Positions 25,846-36,092 of a stretch of DNA of 64,000 bases are shown here, piece after piece (the stretch's first letter is position 1; each line of letters begins with the position of its first letter). The notes under the pieces are model-generated. The model was not told the DNA's origin, did no database searches, and saw only the letters and a list, made by a program, of their open reading frames with translations. Origin of the DNA: Aerococcaceae bacterium DSM 111020 (GTDB lineage Bacteria; Bacillota; Bacilli; Lactobacillales; Aerococcaceae); contig JACBXP010000009.1 in NCBI GenBank assembly GCA_015863185.1, forward strand, positions 41,388 to 105,387. The letters run 5' to 3'. A program made the translations under genes and the position numbers.

Positions 25846-26559
25846 ATGAATATCGTTCTTAATTCGCCAATTATCTGGCTTGTTTTAACAATAGGTATTT
25901 ATTTAATGATTGCGAAGATACAAGCAAACATTAAATCGACGACATTAAAACCTTTTGTTAATCCATTGTTATTATCAATTATTGTCATTATTATAATTTT
26001 AATCCTCTTTGATATTCCTTATGAAATGTATAGTAATGGTGGACAATATTTATCATTATTTGTTACACCTGCTACGGTAGCACTGGCTATTAAATTAGAA
26101 AAATCATTTATCTATCTTAAACGCTATATGCAACCTGTTATTATTGGTATTGTGAGTGGGGCGATTTTACATACGATTTTAATCATTATTTTCGGAGTCA
26201 TATTTAAATTTGATTATGAAATGATCGCCACTCTCTATCCTAAATCTATCACAACAGCTATTGCGGTAGATGTGTCCCAATCAATGGGTGGTTTAGTTTC
26301 TTTAACGGTAGCAATTGTTGTGGTTACGGGTGTAGTTGGAAATGTTATCGGTGAATCATTGTTAAAAAGTCTCAATGTGACCGATCCAGTAGCCCAAGGT
26401 ATAGCCATTGGTACTTCGGCTCACGCTGTCGGAACATCAAAAGCCATTCAGATGGGAGAACTTCAAGGAGCGATGTCTAGTCTGGCGATTGTTGTTACAG
26501 GGATTGTCATGGTTTTATTAGCACCGGTCATGAGTATTATCTTGAATTGGATGTTCTAA
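25846..26559 (+). CDS. lrgB: LrgB/CidB family membrane protein
   Basis: A 237-aa protein with seven or more helices. PKSITTAIAVDVSQSMGG near residue 130 and GIAIGTSAHAVGTSKAIQMG near 182 are strong LrgB signatures. It starts two bases after the lrgA stop, so the two form an operon closed by the large hairpin at 26601. Confidence 0.92.
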   Translation: MNIVLNSPIIWLVLTIGIYLMIAKIQANIKSTTLKPFVNPLLLSIIVIIIILILFDIPYEMYSNGGQYLSLFVTPATVALAIKLEKSFIYLKRYMQPVIIGIVSGAILHTILIIIFGVIFKFDYEMIATLYPKSITTAIAVDVSQSMGGLVSLTVAIVVVTGVVGNVIGESLLKSLNVTDPVAQGIAIGTSAHAVGTSKAIQMGELQGAMSSLAIVVTGIVMVLLAPVMSIILNWMF

Positions 26560-26600
26560 AAATTCAGCACTTCGCCTTATAAGTTGACGTCATGGTATTA

Positions 26601-26650
26601 AAAAATGAGCGACTGTATTCGATTTAGTCTGAATGCAGTTGCTCATTTTT
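26601..26650 (+). terminator. Large intrinsic terminator after lrgAB
   Basis: AAAAATGAGC..ACTG/CAGTTGCTCATTTTT long stem with minor bulges and T-run. Confidence 0.85.
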
Positions 26651-26780
26651 CTATTAAACAGGTTAAAATTTTGAAACGATCGTTTTTCCCAACCTATATT
26701 TTATTATTCGATATACTAATCAAGACACCTTTAAATGTAAGTTTATACCATTTCAGCAATAAACGATTAAATTCTCTTCA

Positions 26781-26909
26781 TTAAAAATAACTAGCTAGTG
26801 AGAAAAATAGTGAGATAAATAATGAACCTACAAAGGAAATAACGATGAGAATAACGAAAAATTTCACTAAATTATCTTTAATCTTTTTTTTCTTTTGTTC
26901 TTTTTTCAT
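26781..26909 (-). CDS. DUF4044 small membrane protein
   Basis: A 42-aa protein, MKKEQKKKKIKDNLVKFF then one membrane helix ending in LASYF. The basic N-terminus plus single helix is the DUF4044 pattern of Lactobacillales. AAGGGGAG precedes the ATG at correct spacing. Function unknown. It is on its own between lrgAB and the two-component system. Confidence 0.7.
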   Translation of the reverse strand: MKKEQKKKKIKDNLVKFFVILIVISFVGSLFISLFFSLASYF

Positions 26910-27099
26910 GATGACTCCCCTTTACAAACAATACAGTTATTTTACCTAACAGTTGGTTAAAATGCAATTCTAGACGAGAAATACTCTTATAAGGATGATT
27001 TCATAAAAACGTTTTTTTAGAATGGCTGATAATCTAGCAATAATTATTAAAATAGTGTAAAATTAATAAGAATAGAGAACAAATGAGGAGGAACATTCA

Positions 27100-27801
27100 T
27101 TGACAGAAAAAGAAAAACAACGTGTGCTCGTCATTGAAGATGAAAAGAATTTAGCGAGCTTTGTGGATCTTGAACTACAACATGAAGGTTATGAAACAGC
27201 GATCTGTCATGATGGACGAAGTGGCCTAGAAAAAGCGTTAGAAGAAGATTGGGATGTTATACTATTAGATTTAATGCTACCAGAATTAAATGGCCTTGAG
27301 GTATGTCGACGAATTCGTCCGATCAAAGATACACCCATTATTATAATGACAGCTCGAGATAGTGTTATCGACCGGGTATCTGGCTTAGATCAAGGGGCTG
27401 ATGATTACATAGTTAAACCCTTTGCCATTGAAGAATTATTAGCACGATTACGAGCATTATTCCGTCGCATTGATCATGAAGAAGAACAAAGAGCACAACA
27501 TCAGCCGACAGTTAATTACCGGGATTTGTCTATCGAGAAAGCAAATCGCATTGTTCGCCGTGGTGATGAGATTATTGATTTAACAAAGAGAGAATACGAA
27601 TTATTATTGTTCCTCATGGAAAATATCAATATGGTAATGTCTCGTGAAGTATTATTGGAAAAGGTTTGGGGCTATAAGTCCGAAGTAGAGACGAATGTTG
27701 TTGATGTGTATATTCGATATTTAAGAAATAAAATTGATTTACCAAATCAAGATTCGTATATCCAAACCGTTCGGGGAACCGGTTATGTGATGAGAACTTA
27801 A
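27100..27801 (+). CDS. OmpR-family response regulator (ArlR/CsrR-like)
   Basis: A 233-aa regulator with receiver domain (acidic pocket EDE at 13-15, phosphoacceptor D57 in LLDLMLP, K106 in VKPF) and a C-terminal winged helix (DLTKREYELLLFLMEN, RYLRNKID, VRGTGYVMR). TTG start after GAGGAGG. The histidine kinase gene follows after one base. The pair is most like ArlRS/CsrRS, which govern adhesion, virulence and cell-surface genes in related cocci; targets here are unknown. Confidence 0.92.
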   Translation: MTEKEKQRVLVIEDEKNLASFVDLELQHEGYETAICHDGRSGLEKALEEDWDVILLDLMLPELNGLEVCRRIRPIKDTPIIIMTARDSVIDRVSGLDQGADDYIVKPFAIEELLARLRALFRRIDHEEEQRAQHQPTVNYRDLSIEKANRIVRRGDEIIDLTKREYELLLFLMENINMVMSREVLLEKVWGYKSEVETNVVDVYIRYLRNKIDLPNQDSYIQTVRGTGYVMRT

Positions 27802-27802
27802 T

Positions 27803-29314
27803 ATGGCAGAATTAAAAGAAAAATTAAAACAACCCCTTTCCTTAAGATGGAAATGGGGTATTTTATTATTTGCTATCGCAGCTCTTTTGAATGTCTTATT
27901 ATTATTTGTTTTATATACTTATTCTTCATCAGCAGCTCGTGAAGATTTAGAAATAGAAATGAATCAAGGGTTACAATCGATTACAACTTATTTGGAATCG
28001 TCAAAGTCTAGTTTTTTGTCTTATGAACAGATGCAAGATCACTCGACAGTAGGACTTCAACTAATTCACACTCAACAGCGTTTTTTATCTAATTTAGCAC
28101 ATTTTGAACATGATCGCTTCGGTATGTTATTATTTTCGAATGCAGGAGATGTAATTTACCAAACCAAAGATATTCAAGTGAAAGATTTACCATTAGCGGA
28201 TACTGTTCAAACTGCAATAGTAAATGATCAAGAAACAATTGGGGTTCAAGTACCAGTCTCTTCAGACACAACAGGACAGGTTATTGGTGAATTGGTAATG
28301 GTAATGGATCCAGATATTTATCAAAAGCGAATGTACCATCCAAATAAAATATTTCTCATAGCTGGAATTGTGATGACTGTCATTCATCTAATTAGTGCTT
28401 TTCTCATTAGTCATTATTTCTTCCGACCACTGAATTATTTAAACAGTGCATTAGACCGGGTAGAAGAAGAGAGTCTGTCTGATATTCGAGTTCGAAAACC
28501 AGAAACCGAAGATGAGTGGAGCGATTTAAGTTTACATGTTAATCGTCTACTCGATCGGATTGATTTATATGTAACGAATCAAAAGCAATTTGTTGAAGAT
28601 GTGTCGCATGAATTAAGAACACCTGTAGCGATTGTTGAAGGCCATTTAAAAATGCTAAATCGTTGGGGTAAAGATGATCCTGAAGTGCTAGAAAATTCAA
28701 TTGCTGCGTCATTACAAGAAATGAGCCGGATGAAAAATTTAGTACAAGAAATGTTAGATTTATCGAGAGCCGATCATGTCGATGTTGATTACCGTGATGA
28801 AATCACTGAAATTTATTCAGTGACGGAACAAGTATTTCAAAACTTTGACATGCTATATGATGACTTTGAGTTTTATTTAGATATGGATCAAATTGGTAAG
28901 CAACCATTATATGTGCGAATGTATCGTAATCATTATGAACAAATATTAATCATCTTATTGGATAATGCGGTTAAATACTCCCAAAATCGCAAAGAAGTAC
29001 TAATATCCGTTAGTCGTTCAGTAACACAAGTTGAAATTGCTGTTCAAGACTTCGGTGAAGGAATGTCTGAAAAAGATAAGAATAAAGTCTTCGGGCGCTT
29101 TTATCGTGTGGATAAGGCACGTTCTAGAGATAAAGGTGGCAATGGTCTTGGCCTGAGTATCGCTAAACAGTTAGTTAACAGCTATCGAGGTGATATTTGG
29201 GTGGACAGTGTTGAAAATGAAGGGTCTATTTTTTACATTGATTTACCAATTTTGAAAGACGATGAGAAAATTGAACAGTTGAAGCAATTGTCTAAAAAGA
29301 ATAGTGAGCATTGA
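27803..29314 (+). CDS. Sensor histidine kinase (ArlS/CsrS-like)
   Basis: A 503-aa membrane kinase: helix at about 15-37, an extracytoplasmic sensor domain of about 145 residues, second helix near 185-205, HAMP domain, H-box FVEDVSHELRTPVAI with H269, N-box LIILLDNAVKYS, and G-boxes DFGEGM and GNGLGLSIAK. It forms an operon with the upstream response regulator. A bidirectional terminator separates it from the convergent yidC. Confidence 0.92.
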   Translation: MAELKEKLKQPLSLRWKWGILLFAIAALLNVLLLFVLYTYSSSAAREDLEIEMNQGLQSITTYLESSKSSFLSYEQMQDHSTVGLQLIHTQQRFLSNLAHFEHDRFGMLLFSNAGDVIYQTKDIQVKDLPLADTVQTAIVNDQETIGVQVPVSSDTTGQVIGELVMVMDPDIYQKRMYHPNKIFLIAGIVMTVIHLISAFLISHYFFRPLNYLNSALDRVEEESLSDIRVRKPETEDEWSDLSLHVNRLLDRIDLYVTNQKQFVEDVSHELRTPVAIVEGHLKMLNRWGKDDPEVLENSIAASLQEMSRMKNLVQEMLDLSRADHVDVDYRDEITEIYSVTEQVFQNFDMLYDDFEFYLDMDQIGKQPLYVRMYRNHYEQILIILLDNAVKYSQNRKEVLISVSRSVTQVEIAVQDFGEGMSEKDKNKVFGRFYRVDKARSRDKGGNGLGLSIAKQLVNSYRGDIWVDSVENEGSIFYIDLPILKDDEKIEQLKQLSKKNSEH

Positions 29315-29339
29315 TTTAATAATATTAATCATTGCTATA

Positions 29340-29378
29340 AAAAATCAGAGTGAAGATTTAAACTTCACTCTGATTTTT
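29340..29378. terminator. Bidirectional terminator between kinase gene and yidC
   Basis: AAAATCAGAGTGAAG/CTTCACTCTGATTTT perfect stem, A-run and T-run on both sides. Confidence 0.9.
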
Positions 29379-29380
29379 CT

Positions 29381-30325
29381 TTATTTTCGTTTCTGTTTTC
29401 CGGCATTTCTCTTTTTATTGTTGACATTTTGTTTGATTGGAATCAATCGATCTGAATTGTCTGCTTTTTTGGCTTGTTTTCTAGGTCTTTTGTATTTTGG
29501 TAATTTTTCATATTTTTTAATTTCTTCATCCATCATTTTTGTTACGCGAGGTCTAATGATGTGATTCATAATAAATTGTTGGATAACCATAAATACTCCA
29601 CCGGTTAAGAAATAAATTCCTAAACCTGCTGCAGAAGTCCAAGTAATCCAACCTAACATGATAGGATTCATCAACATCATTGATTTTTGTGTTGATGCAG
29701 CTTGAGCATTATCAGTCTGCGGAGTTCCTTTAGACATTAACCAACCTTGGAATGCATAGACTAGTACCACTGCAATCACTAATGCAATACTACGTTCGCC
29801 TAAATGAATACCTAAAAATGTTGAATTTTGAATTTGTTGAGATGAACGAATCGCGGCATAAACGGCAGAAATAATTGGCATTTGAATCAGTAAAGGTAAA
29901 CAACCTGATTTCATTCCGCCCATCATATCAATATCATATTTAGAATAAACTTGGCGCAATTCACTATTTAAACGCATTTGTTCTTCAGGTGATTCTGCTT
30001 GTTGTAGGTCTTCCTGTATTGCATCGATTTCAGGTTGAGCGATTTTCATTTTTGCTTGAGTAATCATGGAACTTTTCGTCATATTGATCGAGGATGGTAA
30101 CATGAGTAGGCGCGTTACAATCGTTATAATGATAATGGCAACACCATAGCTCCCGCCGAAAGTAGTGGCAATCCAATCTAATAAATTAGATGTGGGACGA
30201 CCTAAATATTCATAAACCCAACCAGTTGGATTACCTGCCTGATCATAAGAGACACAGCCTGAAAGTATTAATATCGCTACTAATAGAAAGCCAAGATAAG
30301 CTATTTTTTTATAATGTTTTTTCAT
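29381..30325 (-). CDS. yidC: Membrane protein insertase YidC (YidC2-like lipoprotein)
   Basis: A 314-aa insertase with lipobox LSGC (lipidated C24) and five membrane segments. Core motifs: IIIITIVTRLLMLP, GGMKSGCLPLLIQMPII and the C-terminal helices. A basic tail rich in Lys/Arg (about residues 270-314) is the ribosome-contacting tail seen in YidC2/OxaA2. ATG at 30325 has GGAG eight bases upstream; a GTG three codons earlier overlaps that site. It inserts membrane proteins with or without SecYEG. Downstream of acyP on the same strand with about 80 bases between. Confidence 0.95.
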   Translation of the reverse strand: MKKHYKKIAYLGFLLVAILILSGCVSYDQAGNPTGWVYEYLGRPTSNLLDWIATTFGGSYGVAIIIITIVTRLLMLPSSINMTKSSMITQAKMKIAQPEIDAIQEDLQQAESPEEQMRLNSELRQVYSKYDIDMMGGMKSGCLPLLIQMPIISAVYAAIRSSQQIQNSTFLGIHLGERSIALVIAVVLVYAFQGWLMSKGTPQTDNAQAASTQKSMMLMNPIMLGWITWTSAAGLGIYFLTGGVFMVIQQFIMNHIIRPRVTKMMDEEIKKYEKLPKYKRPRKQAKKADNSDRLIPIKQNVNNKKRNAGKQKRK

Positions 30326-30408
30326 ATTTTTCACTCCGATTTTTTATCATACTAGACTACTATATATAAAATCAAAGTGCTTTTCAATAAGAATCGTTTA
30401 ATAAACGA

Positions 30409-30678
30409 TCAGTATACAGCTGAAAATTTATCATATACTTTGTCTGTAGAATAGTCTTCCATTTCAATATGATCAATCCGCATTAAACGGTGTTGTGGCA
30501 CTTTGAGTGCTTGGATATATGGGGTGACATTATCTCCTTGAGCAATAATCATGACATCACCATTCGATTGATTTCTAACAGTCCCTTTAATATCGTATTG
30601 ATCAGCGAGCATTTTAGCATAATTACGATAGCCGACGCCTTGAACATTGCCCTGGACGATGAGTTTAAATGTCTTCAT
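30409..30678 (-). CDS. acyP: Acylphosphatase
   Basis: An 89-aa enzyme that hydrolyses carboxyl-phosphate bonds. [12 protein letters not shown] holds the catalytic R18, and [11 protein letters not shown] holds N36; both key residues are present. Size is typical. It lies upstream of yidC on the minus strand and divergent from ftsK. Confidence 0.93.
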   Translation of the reverse strand: MKTFKLIVQGNVQGVGYRNYAKMLADQYDIKGTVRNQSNGDVMIIAQGDNVTPYIQALKVPQHRLMRIDHIEMEDYSTDKVYDKFSAVY

Positions 30679-30693
30679 GGTTTTTCCTTTCTA

Positions 30694-30723
30694 TTCGAAA
30701 TTTAGTCACATTAATGATATAAT
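30694..30723 (+). promoter_or_regulatory. Candidate ftsK/spoIIIE promoter
   Basis: Extended -10 TGATATAAT (ends 30723) 41 bases before the ATG; a weak TTCGAA -35 lies 18 bases upstream. Confidence 0.45.
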
Positions 30724-30763
30724 GATTGTTGCGAAAGTGTCAAATTTTATGAGGAGGGAAAGA

Positions 30764-33493
30764 ATGGCTCAGACTAAAAAAAAATCTAAAAAGAAGCAAC
30801 ATTCACAGACATATCAAGTTAGTAGTTTATTGATCGGCCTTGTTCTTTTATTTCTCAGTTTAATGGCAATGTTCCAATGGGGATTGTTAGGAAATTTTGT
30901 CGTCAATAGTTTTCGATTTCTTATGGGAGAATTTTATCCCGTATTTTTTTCTTTTATGGTTCTTGTCGCGATACAACTTATTTTAAAAGGGCGTCTTATT
31001 AAAATTAATGGACGAATTGTGATAGGTGGGATTCTACTTACCATGGTTTTGACGACTTATTTACATTATTCAACATTCTATCCTCAACAAGGTGATTGGC
31101 AAAGTTTATCTGGAGAAATTTATCAATTATTTCGGAATGAACTGTTGATGAATCAGGTCACAATCCCAATGGGTGGTGGAATAATTGGTGCTTTTCTGTA
31201 TTATATCACTTTGACTTTTTTTGGAAAAAATGGCACTTATTTTTTATTAAGTTTATTATTCTTTATTAGTTTGTTTATGATCATTAATATTCCTTTTGTC
31301 GATGTAGCTCAATCTTTGAGACATTTTTTTAAACAGGTGAAATATTTTTTCACACAATCAATTCCGGATCTGGATGAAATTAAACAAGTGGTTGAAACTT
31401 ATCAAGACGAAGATAAAGTTGAGGATATAGAGACTTCTGAGTCTTCGACCGTTGAAACGTCTAATAGTGAAGACACTGAATCATCGATTAAACCAGTGCG
31501 TTCTTCACACCAACCTCAGAAGAAAAAGGAGCGAAAACCTATTTTGTCTAAATTATTCCCAGACAAACGCCCTAAAGTCGACTATTCGACGGATTATCAA
31601 CCGGCGTTTGATGAAGAACAGCCGGATTTTGTGCCCTATGATGGTCCTGCTCTAACTAAAAAACGAACCAATGATATTATTTTGGATTTAGATTATTTTG
31701 ATCAGGATAATCCTTCCACCGAAGACAAATCAGAGAAAAAACGAATTGCTATCGAAACTTATGAAAGTGGTCAAGATGAGTCGATCGACGATGCATTTGA
31801 TTATTCTAAACAAGTGGTAGAAATAAAAACAAACGATTTTGAAGATTCTGACGGCACAGAAGAAGCGTTTTCGAAATCCGAACCCAAAGCTAAGGAAGCG
31901 GAGATTGAAGCTGATCCCAATGAAGAAACGAATGAATCAGTTGTATTCAATCAAGAAGCGAGTCATTGGCAAGAACAAGCAAGTCAATCCAATCATTTAA
32001 CCGATGATCATTTAGAAACCACACTTGCATCGGCTGAAAATACGAGTGTTTCACAGCCAACATCAAAAAAGAAAACCAACAAAAAGAGAGGAAAATACCA
32101 ATTACCTTCAAAAAATTTATTAACCAAAATTCCTCCTGTGGATCAATCAGAAGAATATGAGAGAATCAATGAAAATATTGACAAGTTAGAAACCACCTTC
32201 AAGAGTTTTGGTGTCGATGCAGCAGTGGTGAAAGCGAATTTAGGCCCGGCGGTTACCAAATATGAGATTGAACCTGCTATTGGAGTGAAAGTCAGTAAAA
32301 TTGTCTCCTTATCTGATGATATTGCGCTAGCTTTAGCGGCTAGAGATGTTCGAATTGAAGCACCCATTCCTGGAAAATCTCTCATTGGGATAGAGGTCCC
32401 TAATACGCAAGTGAGTCCAGTATCTTTCTGGGAAGTGATTGATCCGGCTTTAAATAGCGATAAAATACTTGAAGTACCTTTGGGAAGAGATGTTTCTGGT
32501 ACAGTATGTCTAGCAGATTTAAGCAAAATGCCCCATTTGCTCATCGCAGGGGCTACAGGAAGTGGTAAGTCAGTAGGGATGAATGTCATTATTGTTTCAT
32601 TATTAATGAAAGCCAAACCAGAAGAAGTGAAATTTCTAATGATTGACCCTAAAAAGGTTGAATTGACCATGTATAATGATTTACCTCATTTATTATCCCC
32701 AGTGGTAACAAATCCAAGGAAAGCAGCTAAAGCACTCAATAATGTGGTAGAAGAAATGGAAAGAAGATACGAATTGTTTGCAGCTACGTCTGTAAGGAAT
32801 GTCGATGGCTACAATGATTATATAAAACAAGTTAATTCTGAAGGGCAGGAACAATACGAATTACTACCGAAAATCGTAGTATTTATTGATGAATTGGCGG
32901 ATTTGATGTTAGTAGCGAGTAATGAAGTGGAAACAGCAATCATTCGACTAGCACAAATGGCTCGTGCTGCCGGAATTCATATGATCATTGCCACACAAAG
33001 ACCTTCAGTCGATGTCATTACAGGAATTATTAAAGCAAATGTGCCTTCTCGATTAGCTTTTGCCGTTTCTAGTGGAACAGACTCTAGAACAATTTTAGAT
33101 TCAGTTGGTGCTGAAAAATTATTAGGCCGTGGAGATATGCTATTCCAACCAATGGGGTTAAATAAACCCGTTCGTGTGCAAGGAGCTTATATTTCAGACT
33201 CAGAAGTAGAACGCATAACAGACTTTATTAAAGACCAAAGAGAGGCAGAATATGATGATTCGATGATCGTTACTGAAGAGACAATGGAAATGGCGAATGC
33301 TTCAGAAGATGAGTATTTCGAAGAAGCAGTGGAAATGATTAAAACAATGGATACTATCAGTATTAGTCAATTGCAACGTGTCTATCGTATCGGCTATAAT
33401 CGGGCCGCACGCTTGGTCGATGATTTAGAAGCGATGGGATTTGTGTCGGAAGCGGATGGTAGTAAACCGAGACAAGTGCTAATCAATGAATAA
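30764..33493 (+). CDS. ftsK: DNA translocase FtsK/SpoIIIE
   Basis: A 909-aa hexameric DNA pump that clears chromosomes from the septum. Order: basic N-terminus ([12 protein letters not shown]), four membrane helices to about residue 190, a long acidic linker to about 450, the alpha domain ([20 protein letters not shown]), the motor with Walker [10 protein letters not shown] near 596 and Walker [12 protein letters not shown] near 707, and the gamma DNA-reading domain ([20 protein letters not shown]). The start at 30764 follows GAGGAGGG; an earlier in-frame ATG would run through the divergent acyP gene. It reads KOPS/SRS-type polar sequences. Confidence 0.95.
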   Translation: MAQTKKKSKKKQHSQTYQVSSLLIGLVLLFLSLMAMFQWGLLGNFVVNSFRFLMGEFYPVFFSFMVLVAIQLILKGRLIKINGRIVIGGILLTMVLTTYLHYSTFYPQQGDWQSLSGEIYQLFRNELLMNQVTIPMGGGIIGAFLYYITLTFFGKNGTYFLLSLLFFISLFMIINIPFVDVAQSLRHFFKQVKYFFTQSIPDLDEIKQVVETYQDEDKVEDIETSESSTVETSNSEDTESSIKPVRSSHQPQKKKERKPILSKLFPDKRPKVDYSTDYQPAFDEEQPDFVPYDGPALTKKRTNDIILDLDYFDQDNPSTEDKSEKKRIAIETYESGQDESIDDAFDYSKQVVEIKTNDFEDSDGTEEAFSKSEPKAKEAEIEADPNEETNESVVFNQEASHWQEQASQSNHLTDDHLETTLASAENTSVSQPTSKKKTNKKRGKYQLPSKNLLTKIPPVDQSEEYERINENIDKLETTFKSFGVDAAVVKANLGPAVTKYEIEPAIGVKVSKIVSLSDDIALALAARDVRIEAPIPGKSLIGIEVPNTQVSPVSFWEVIDPALNSDKILEVPLGRDVSGTVCLADLSKMPHLLIAGATGSGKSVGMNVIIVSLLMKAKPEEVKFLMIDPKKVELTMYNDLPHLLSPVVTNPRKAAKALNNVVEEMERRYELFAATSVRNVDGYNDYIKQVNSEGQEQYELLPKIVVFIDELADLMLVASNEVETAIIRLAQMARAAGIHMIIATQRPSVDVITGIIKANVPSRLAFAVSSGTDSRTILDSVGAEKLLGRGDMLFQPMGLNKPVRVQGAYISDSEVERITDFIKDQREAEYDDSMIVTEETMEMANASEDEYFEEAVEMIKTMDTISISQLQRVYRIGYNRAARLVDDLEAMGFVSEADGSKPRQVLINE

Positions 33494-33552
33494 TTTGATA
33501 AAGAAATTCATCACGGTGCCATAATTGACGCATGCAAATGATAATAAATTTT

Positions 33553-33595
33553 AAAAGTCCTCAAAAGTTTATTGTTTATAACTTTGAGGACTTTT
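33553..33595 (+). terminator. Intrinsic terminator after ftsK
   Basis: AAAGTCCTCAAA(A)GTT/AACTTTGAGGACTTT stem with 11-base loop and T-run. Confidence 0.88.
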
Positions 33596-33699
33596 TATAT
33601 ATCTAGAAATTCACCGAAATTTAACATTCTAAACATAGGAAGATAACTTAAATTAAGGTATATTTATAATAATGCAAATAAATTAACCGGAGGAAAAGA

Positions 33700-34734
33700 A
33701 TGAATAAAAGAATTATTAAATTCTTAATCATGTTAGGGGTGATGATGACTTTTCCCTTATGGGATCCCCCATTGAATGATCTTATTGTTCAATTTACTAA
33801 TCAAGTAAGTGAATCCAGAGACTATCACTTCAAAAGATTACCAGCTTTTCAATCTAATTCTGATACAAAGATGATTGAAGCGAGTGACCGGATAGTGGTG
33901 GGCGGGATTCAATTAGGTGAGCCAAGAGAAAGAGTGGAATATATTCATCAATCTCAAGATGAATCACTAAATGAATATAGCTTTAAATGGACCAGCTATC
34001 ACCATAATTACGATGATTTTATGATGATAATGTATGACTCAACGAATCAAGTAAATGGAATTTATACGAATCAAGATATTTTTGATCTTCCATTTGATAT
34101 TAGTTATGGAACAACACAACAAGTTGTGAGAGAAAAACTAGGAACTCCTCTAGAATATATTGAAAAAGGAAACACACATTATCTGATTACGAGTGATGGT
34201 GAATATGATGTATATTGGATTAACAATCAATTTGTGACGTTGTTTTATGACAAATACCAAGATAGTATCGTGACGGCTGTACAAATCATTGATGATGCAT
34301 TAGAAATACAGTTTGATCAACTGTATGCCAATGCTTCACTTGAATTAAGTGATGCTTTTGACAGACAATTATTTGATATCGTTAATGCAGAGCGAAATCA
34401 GAGAGGATTATCAATCTTGGAATGGTCCCAGGAAGCAGCTAATACAGCCTATAACCATAGTCAAGATATGGCAGAAAATCAATATTTTAATCATATTAAT
34501 TTGGAAGGGGCAAGTCCTTTTGATCGATTAAGTAAAGATAATATCATATTTTCATTGGCGGCAGAAAATCTTGCCTTTGGACAAAAAAGCAGTATCTATG
34601 CGCATCAGGGGCTGATGAATTCAGAAGGACATCGTGAAAATATTCTTTTAACAGACGTGACCCAATTAGGTATAGGGGTTAGCTTTGATGTATCTAATCA
34701 ACCATATTACACACAATTATTTTATGCGAATTAA
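33700..34734 (+). CDS. Secreted or anchored CAP-domain protein with CAP-associated N-terminal domain
   Basis: A 344-aa protein with an N-terminal hydrophobic segment (residues 5-22). The middle (GGIQLGEPRERVEYI, then YGTTQQVVREKLGTPLEYIE) is the CAP-associated domain found in Bacillus YlbC-type proteins. The C-terminal CAP/SCP domain (about 222-344) has RQLFDIVNAERNQRGL, HSQDMAENQYFNH, NSEGHRENIL and GVSFD, the usual cavity residues. The family is extracellular; roles in most bacteria are unknown. CCGGAGG precedes the ATG. Confidence 0.88.
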   Translation: MNKRIIKFLIMLGVMMTFPLWDPPLNDLIVQFTNQVSESRDYHFKRLPAFQSNSDTKMIEASDRIVVGGIQLGEPRERVEYIHQSQDESLNEYSFKWTSYHHNYDDFMMIMYDSTNQVNGIYTNQDIFDLPFDISYGTTQQVVREKLGTPLEYIEKGNTHYLITSDGEYDVYWINNQFVTLFYDKYQDSIVTAVQIIDDALEIQFDQLYANASLELSDAFDRQLFDIVNAERNQRGLSILEWSQEAANTAYNHSQDMAENQYFNHINLEGASPFDRLSKDNIIFSLAAENLAFGQKSSIYAHQGLMNSEGHRENILLTDVTQLGIGVSFDVSNQPYYTQLFYAN

Positions 34735-34737
34735 AAT

Positions 34738-34751
34738 AGGTAGCGTTTTCA
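34738..34751 (+). promoter_or_regulatory. Possible cre (CcpA) site upstream of BMP-family gene
   Basis: AGGTAGCGTTTTCA matches the reverse orientation of TGWAANCGNTNWCA at 12 of 14 positions; it lies about 117 bases before the ATG. Only a pattern match. Confidence 0.3.
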
Positions 34752-34867
34752 AAAAATATCAAACAAGTATTGACTTTCATATGAAATTCAAATAAACTCT
34801 GTTTAGCAGATTGCAAAAGAATTAATATCTACCAGTGAGTAGATAATATTATAGGAGGCATTGCAGA

Positions 34868-35908
34868 ATGAAAAAAAGTAAATGGTTGAATTATACATTG
34901 GCGGGAGCTACCTTATTAGGATCGTTAGCGACGACATTTACCGGTGTACAAGCAGAAGATGTAAATAGTGTGGTAATGGTCACTGATATTGGTGGTGTTG
35001 ATGATAAATCATTTAACCAAAGTGCCTGGGAAGGTATACAACAATATGGAGAAGAGAATGGGTTAGAACGTGGTAGTAATGGATATGATTATATTCAATC
35101 TGACAGCGACTCTGACTTTATTAATAATTTAAATACTGCGATGCAAGCAGATTTTGACTTGATTTTTGGAATCGGTTATAAATTAGAACCAGCCATTAAT
35201 CAATTAGCTCAACAATTCAAAGATAAACAATTTGTTATTGTAGACGGTCAAAGTGATGTTGACAATGTAGCGACAATTGGATTTAAAGACCATGAAGCAG
35301 CATTTTTAGCTGGAGTTGCAGCAGCAATGACAACTGAAACGAATCATGTTGGCTTTGTAGGCGGTGTAGAAGGTGTCATTATTGACCGTTTTGAAGCAGG
35401 ATTTGTTGAAGGTGTAAAAGCTGTTGATCCTGATATCCAGATAACAGTTGAATATGCAGGAAGTTTTGGAGATGCAGCTCAAGGAAAGCAAATTGCAGCA
35501 GCAATGTATGCCAATGATGCGGACATTATTTTCCATGCCTCAGGAGATACAGGGAATGGTGTCTTTTCAGAAGCTAAGGATTTAGTTTCTAACGATCCTT
35601 CGCGAAATATTTGGGTAATTGGAGTGGACCGTGATCAAGAAGAAGAAGGAATTGTCACTGTTGATGGTGAAGAGCGACACCTGACACTTACTTCTACATT
35701 AAAAGAGGTCGGAAACGGAATTATTGAATTCGCAGAAAATGTAAATCAAAATGGATTTGAAGCGAACCATATGGTTTATGGTTTAGAAGATGGCGGTGTA
35801 GATATTACGGAAGGTCAATTATCTTCAGATGTTTTATCTAAAGTTCAAGAGTATAAAGAAAAAATTATCGCGGGTGAAATTGAGATCCCAGAAACTCCTG
35901 AACGATAA
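34868..35908 (+). CDS. BMP-family (nucleoside-type) solute-binding protein without lipobox
   Basis: A 346-aa extracytoplasmic binding protein like BmpA/TmpC/PnrA: VTDIGGVDDKSFNQSAWEG near residue 38, LIFGIGYKLEPAINQLAQQ near 97, GFVGGVEGVIIDRFEAGF near 158, and VIGVDRDQ near 256. These proteins deliver nucleosides to an ABC importer. Two oddities are visible. The signal peptide ends FTGVQA-ED without the lipobox cysteine expected of a Gram-positive anchored binding protein, and no permease or ATPase gene is adjacent. AGGAGG-type site upstream. It may be released or interact with a permease encoded elsewhere. Confidence 0.88.
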   Translation: MKKSKWLNYTLAGATLLGSLATTFTGVQAEDVNSVVMVTDIGGVDDKSFNQSAWEGIQQYGEENGLERGSNGYDYIQSDSDSDFINNLNTAMQADFDLIFGIGYKLEPAINQLAQQFKDKQFVIVDGQSDVDNVATIGFKDHEAAFLAGVAAAMTTETNHVGFVGGVEGVIIDRFEAGFVEGVKAVDPDIQITVEYAGSFGDAAQGKQIAAAMYANDADIIFHASGDTGNGVFSEAKDLVSNDPSRNIWVIGVDRDQEEEGIVTVDGEERHLTLTSTLKEVGNGIIEFAENVNQNGFEANHMVYGLEDGGVDITEGQLSSDVLSKVQEYKEKIIAGEIEIPETPER

Positions 35909-35927
35909 TCAAATTTAATTAATAAGT

Positions 35928-36019
35928 TACCTCCAATTTAATAACACTTCTTTAAAATGATTTAATCAAAGAATCACTGGTTAAACTAAAACTTTGAGAA
36001 TGTGTTATGATTGGAGGTA
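35928..36019 (+). promoter_or_regulatory. Long-range hairpin covering a Shine-Dalgarno of a 7-codon ORF
   Basis: TACCTCCAAT at 35928 pairs perfectly with ATTGGAGGTA at 36010, and ATAACAC at 35941 with GTGTTAT at 36002. The 3' arm contains the GGAGG ribosome site of a mini-ORF at 36025-36048 (MKILILD). The 54-base loop has a smaller CAAAG/CTTTG stem. It lies between the BMP-family gene and dsdA. It could be an RNA switch, a processed small RNA or the terminator of the upstream gene, although the T-run after it is weak. Confidence 0.45.
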
Positions 36020-36092
36020 TTTTAATGAAAATATTAATATTAGATTAGTTATGATTAAATTTTTTGATGATTTATATAATAAAGGACAAAAT

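Noticed and set aside
29304..29564. 86-codon plus-strand frame at the end of the kinase gene
   Set aside because: Antisense to yidC and running through the bidirectional terminator.
32143..32670. 175-codon minus-strand frame
   Set aside because: Shadow of ftsK; no ribosome site and the plus-strand protein is clearly conserved.
34735..34867. Purine or other riboswitch before the BMP-family gene
   Set aside because: No conserved core or paired helices recognised; only a small TCTAC/GTAGA stem near the ribosome site.
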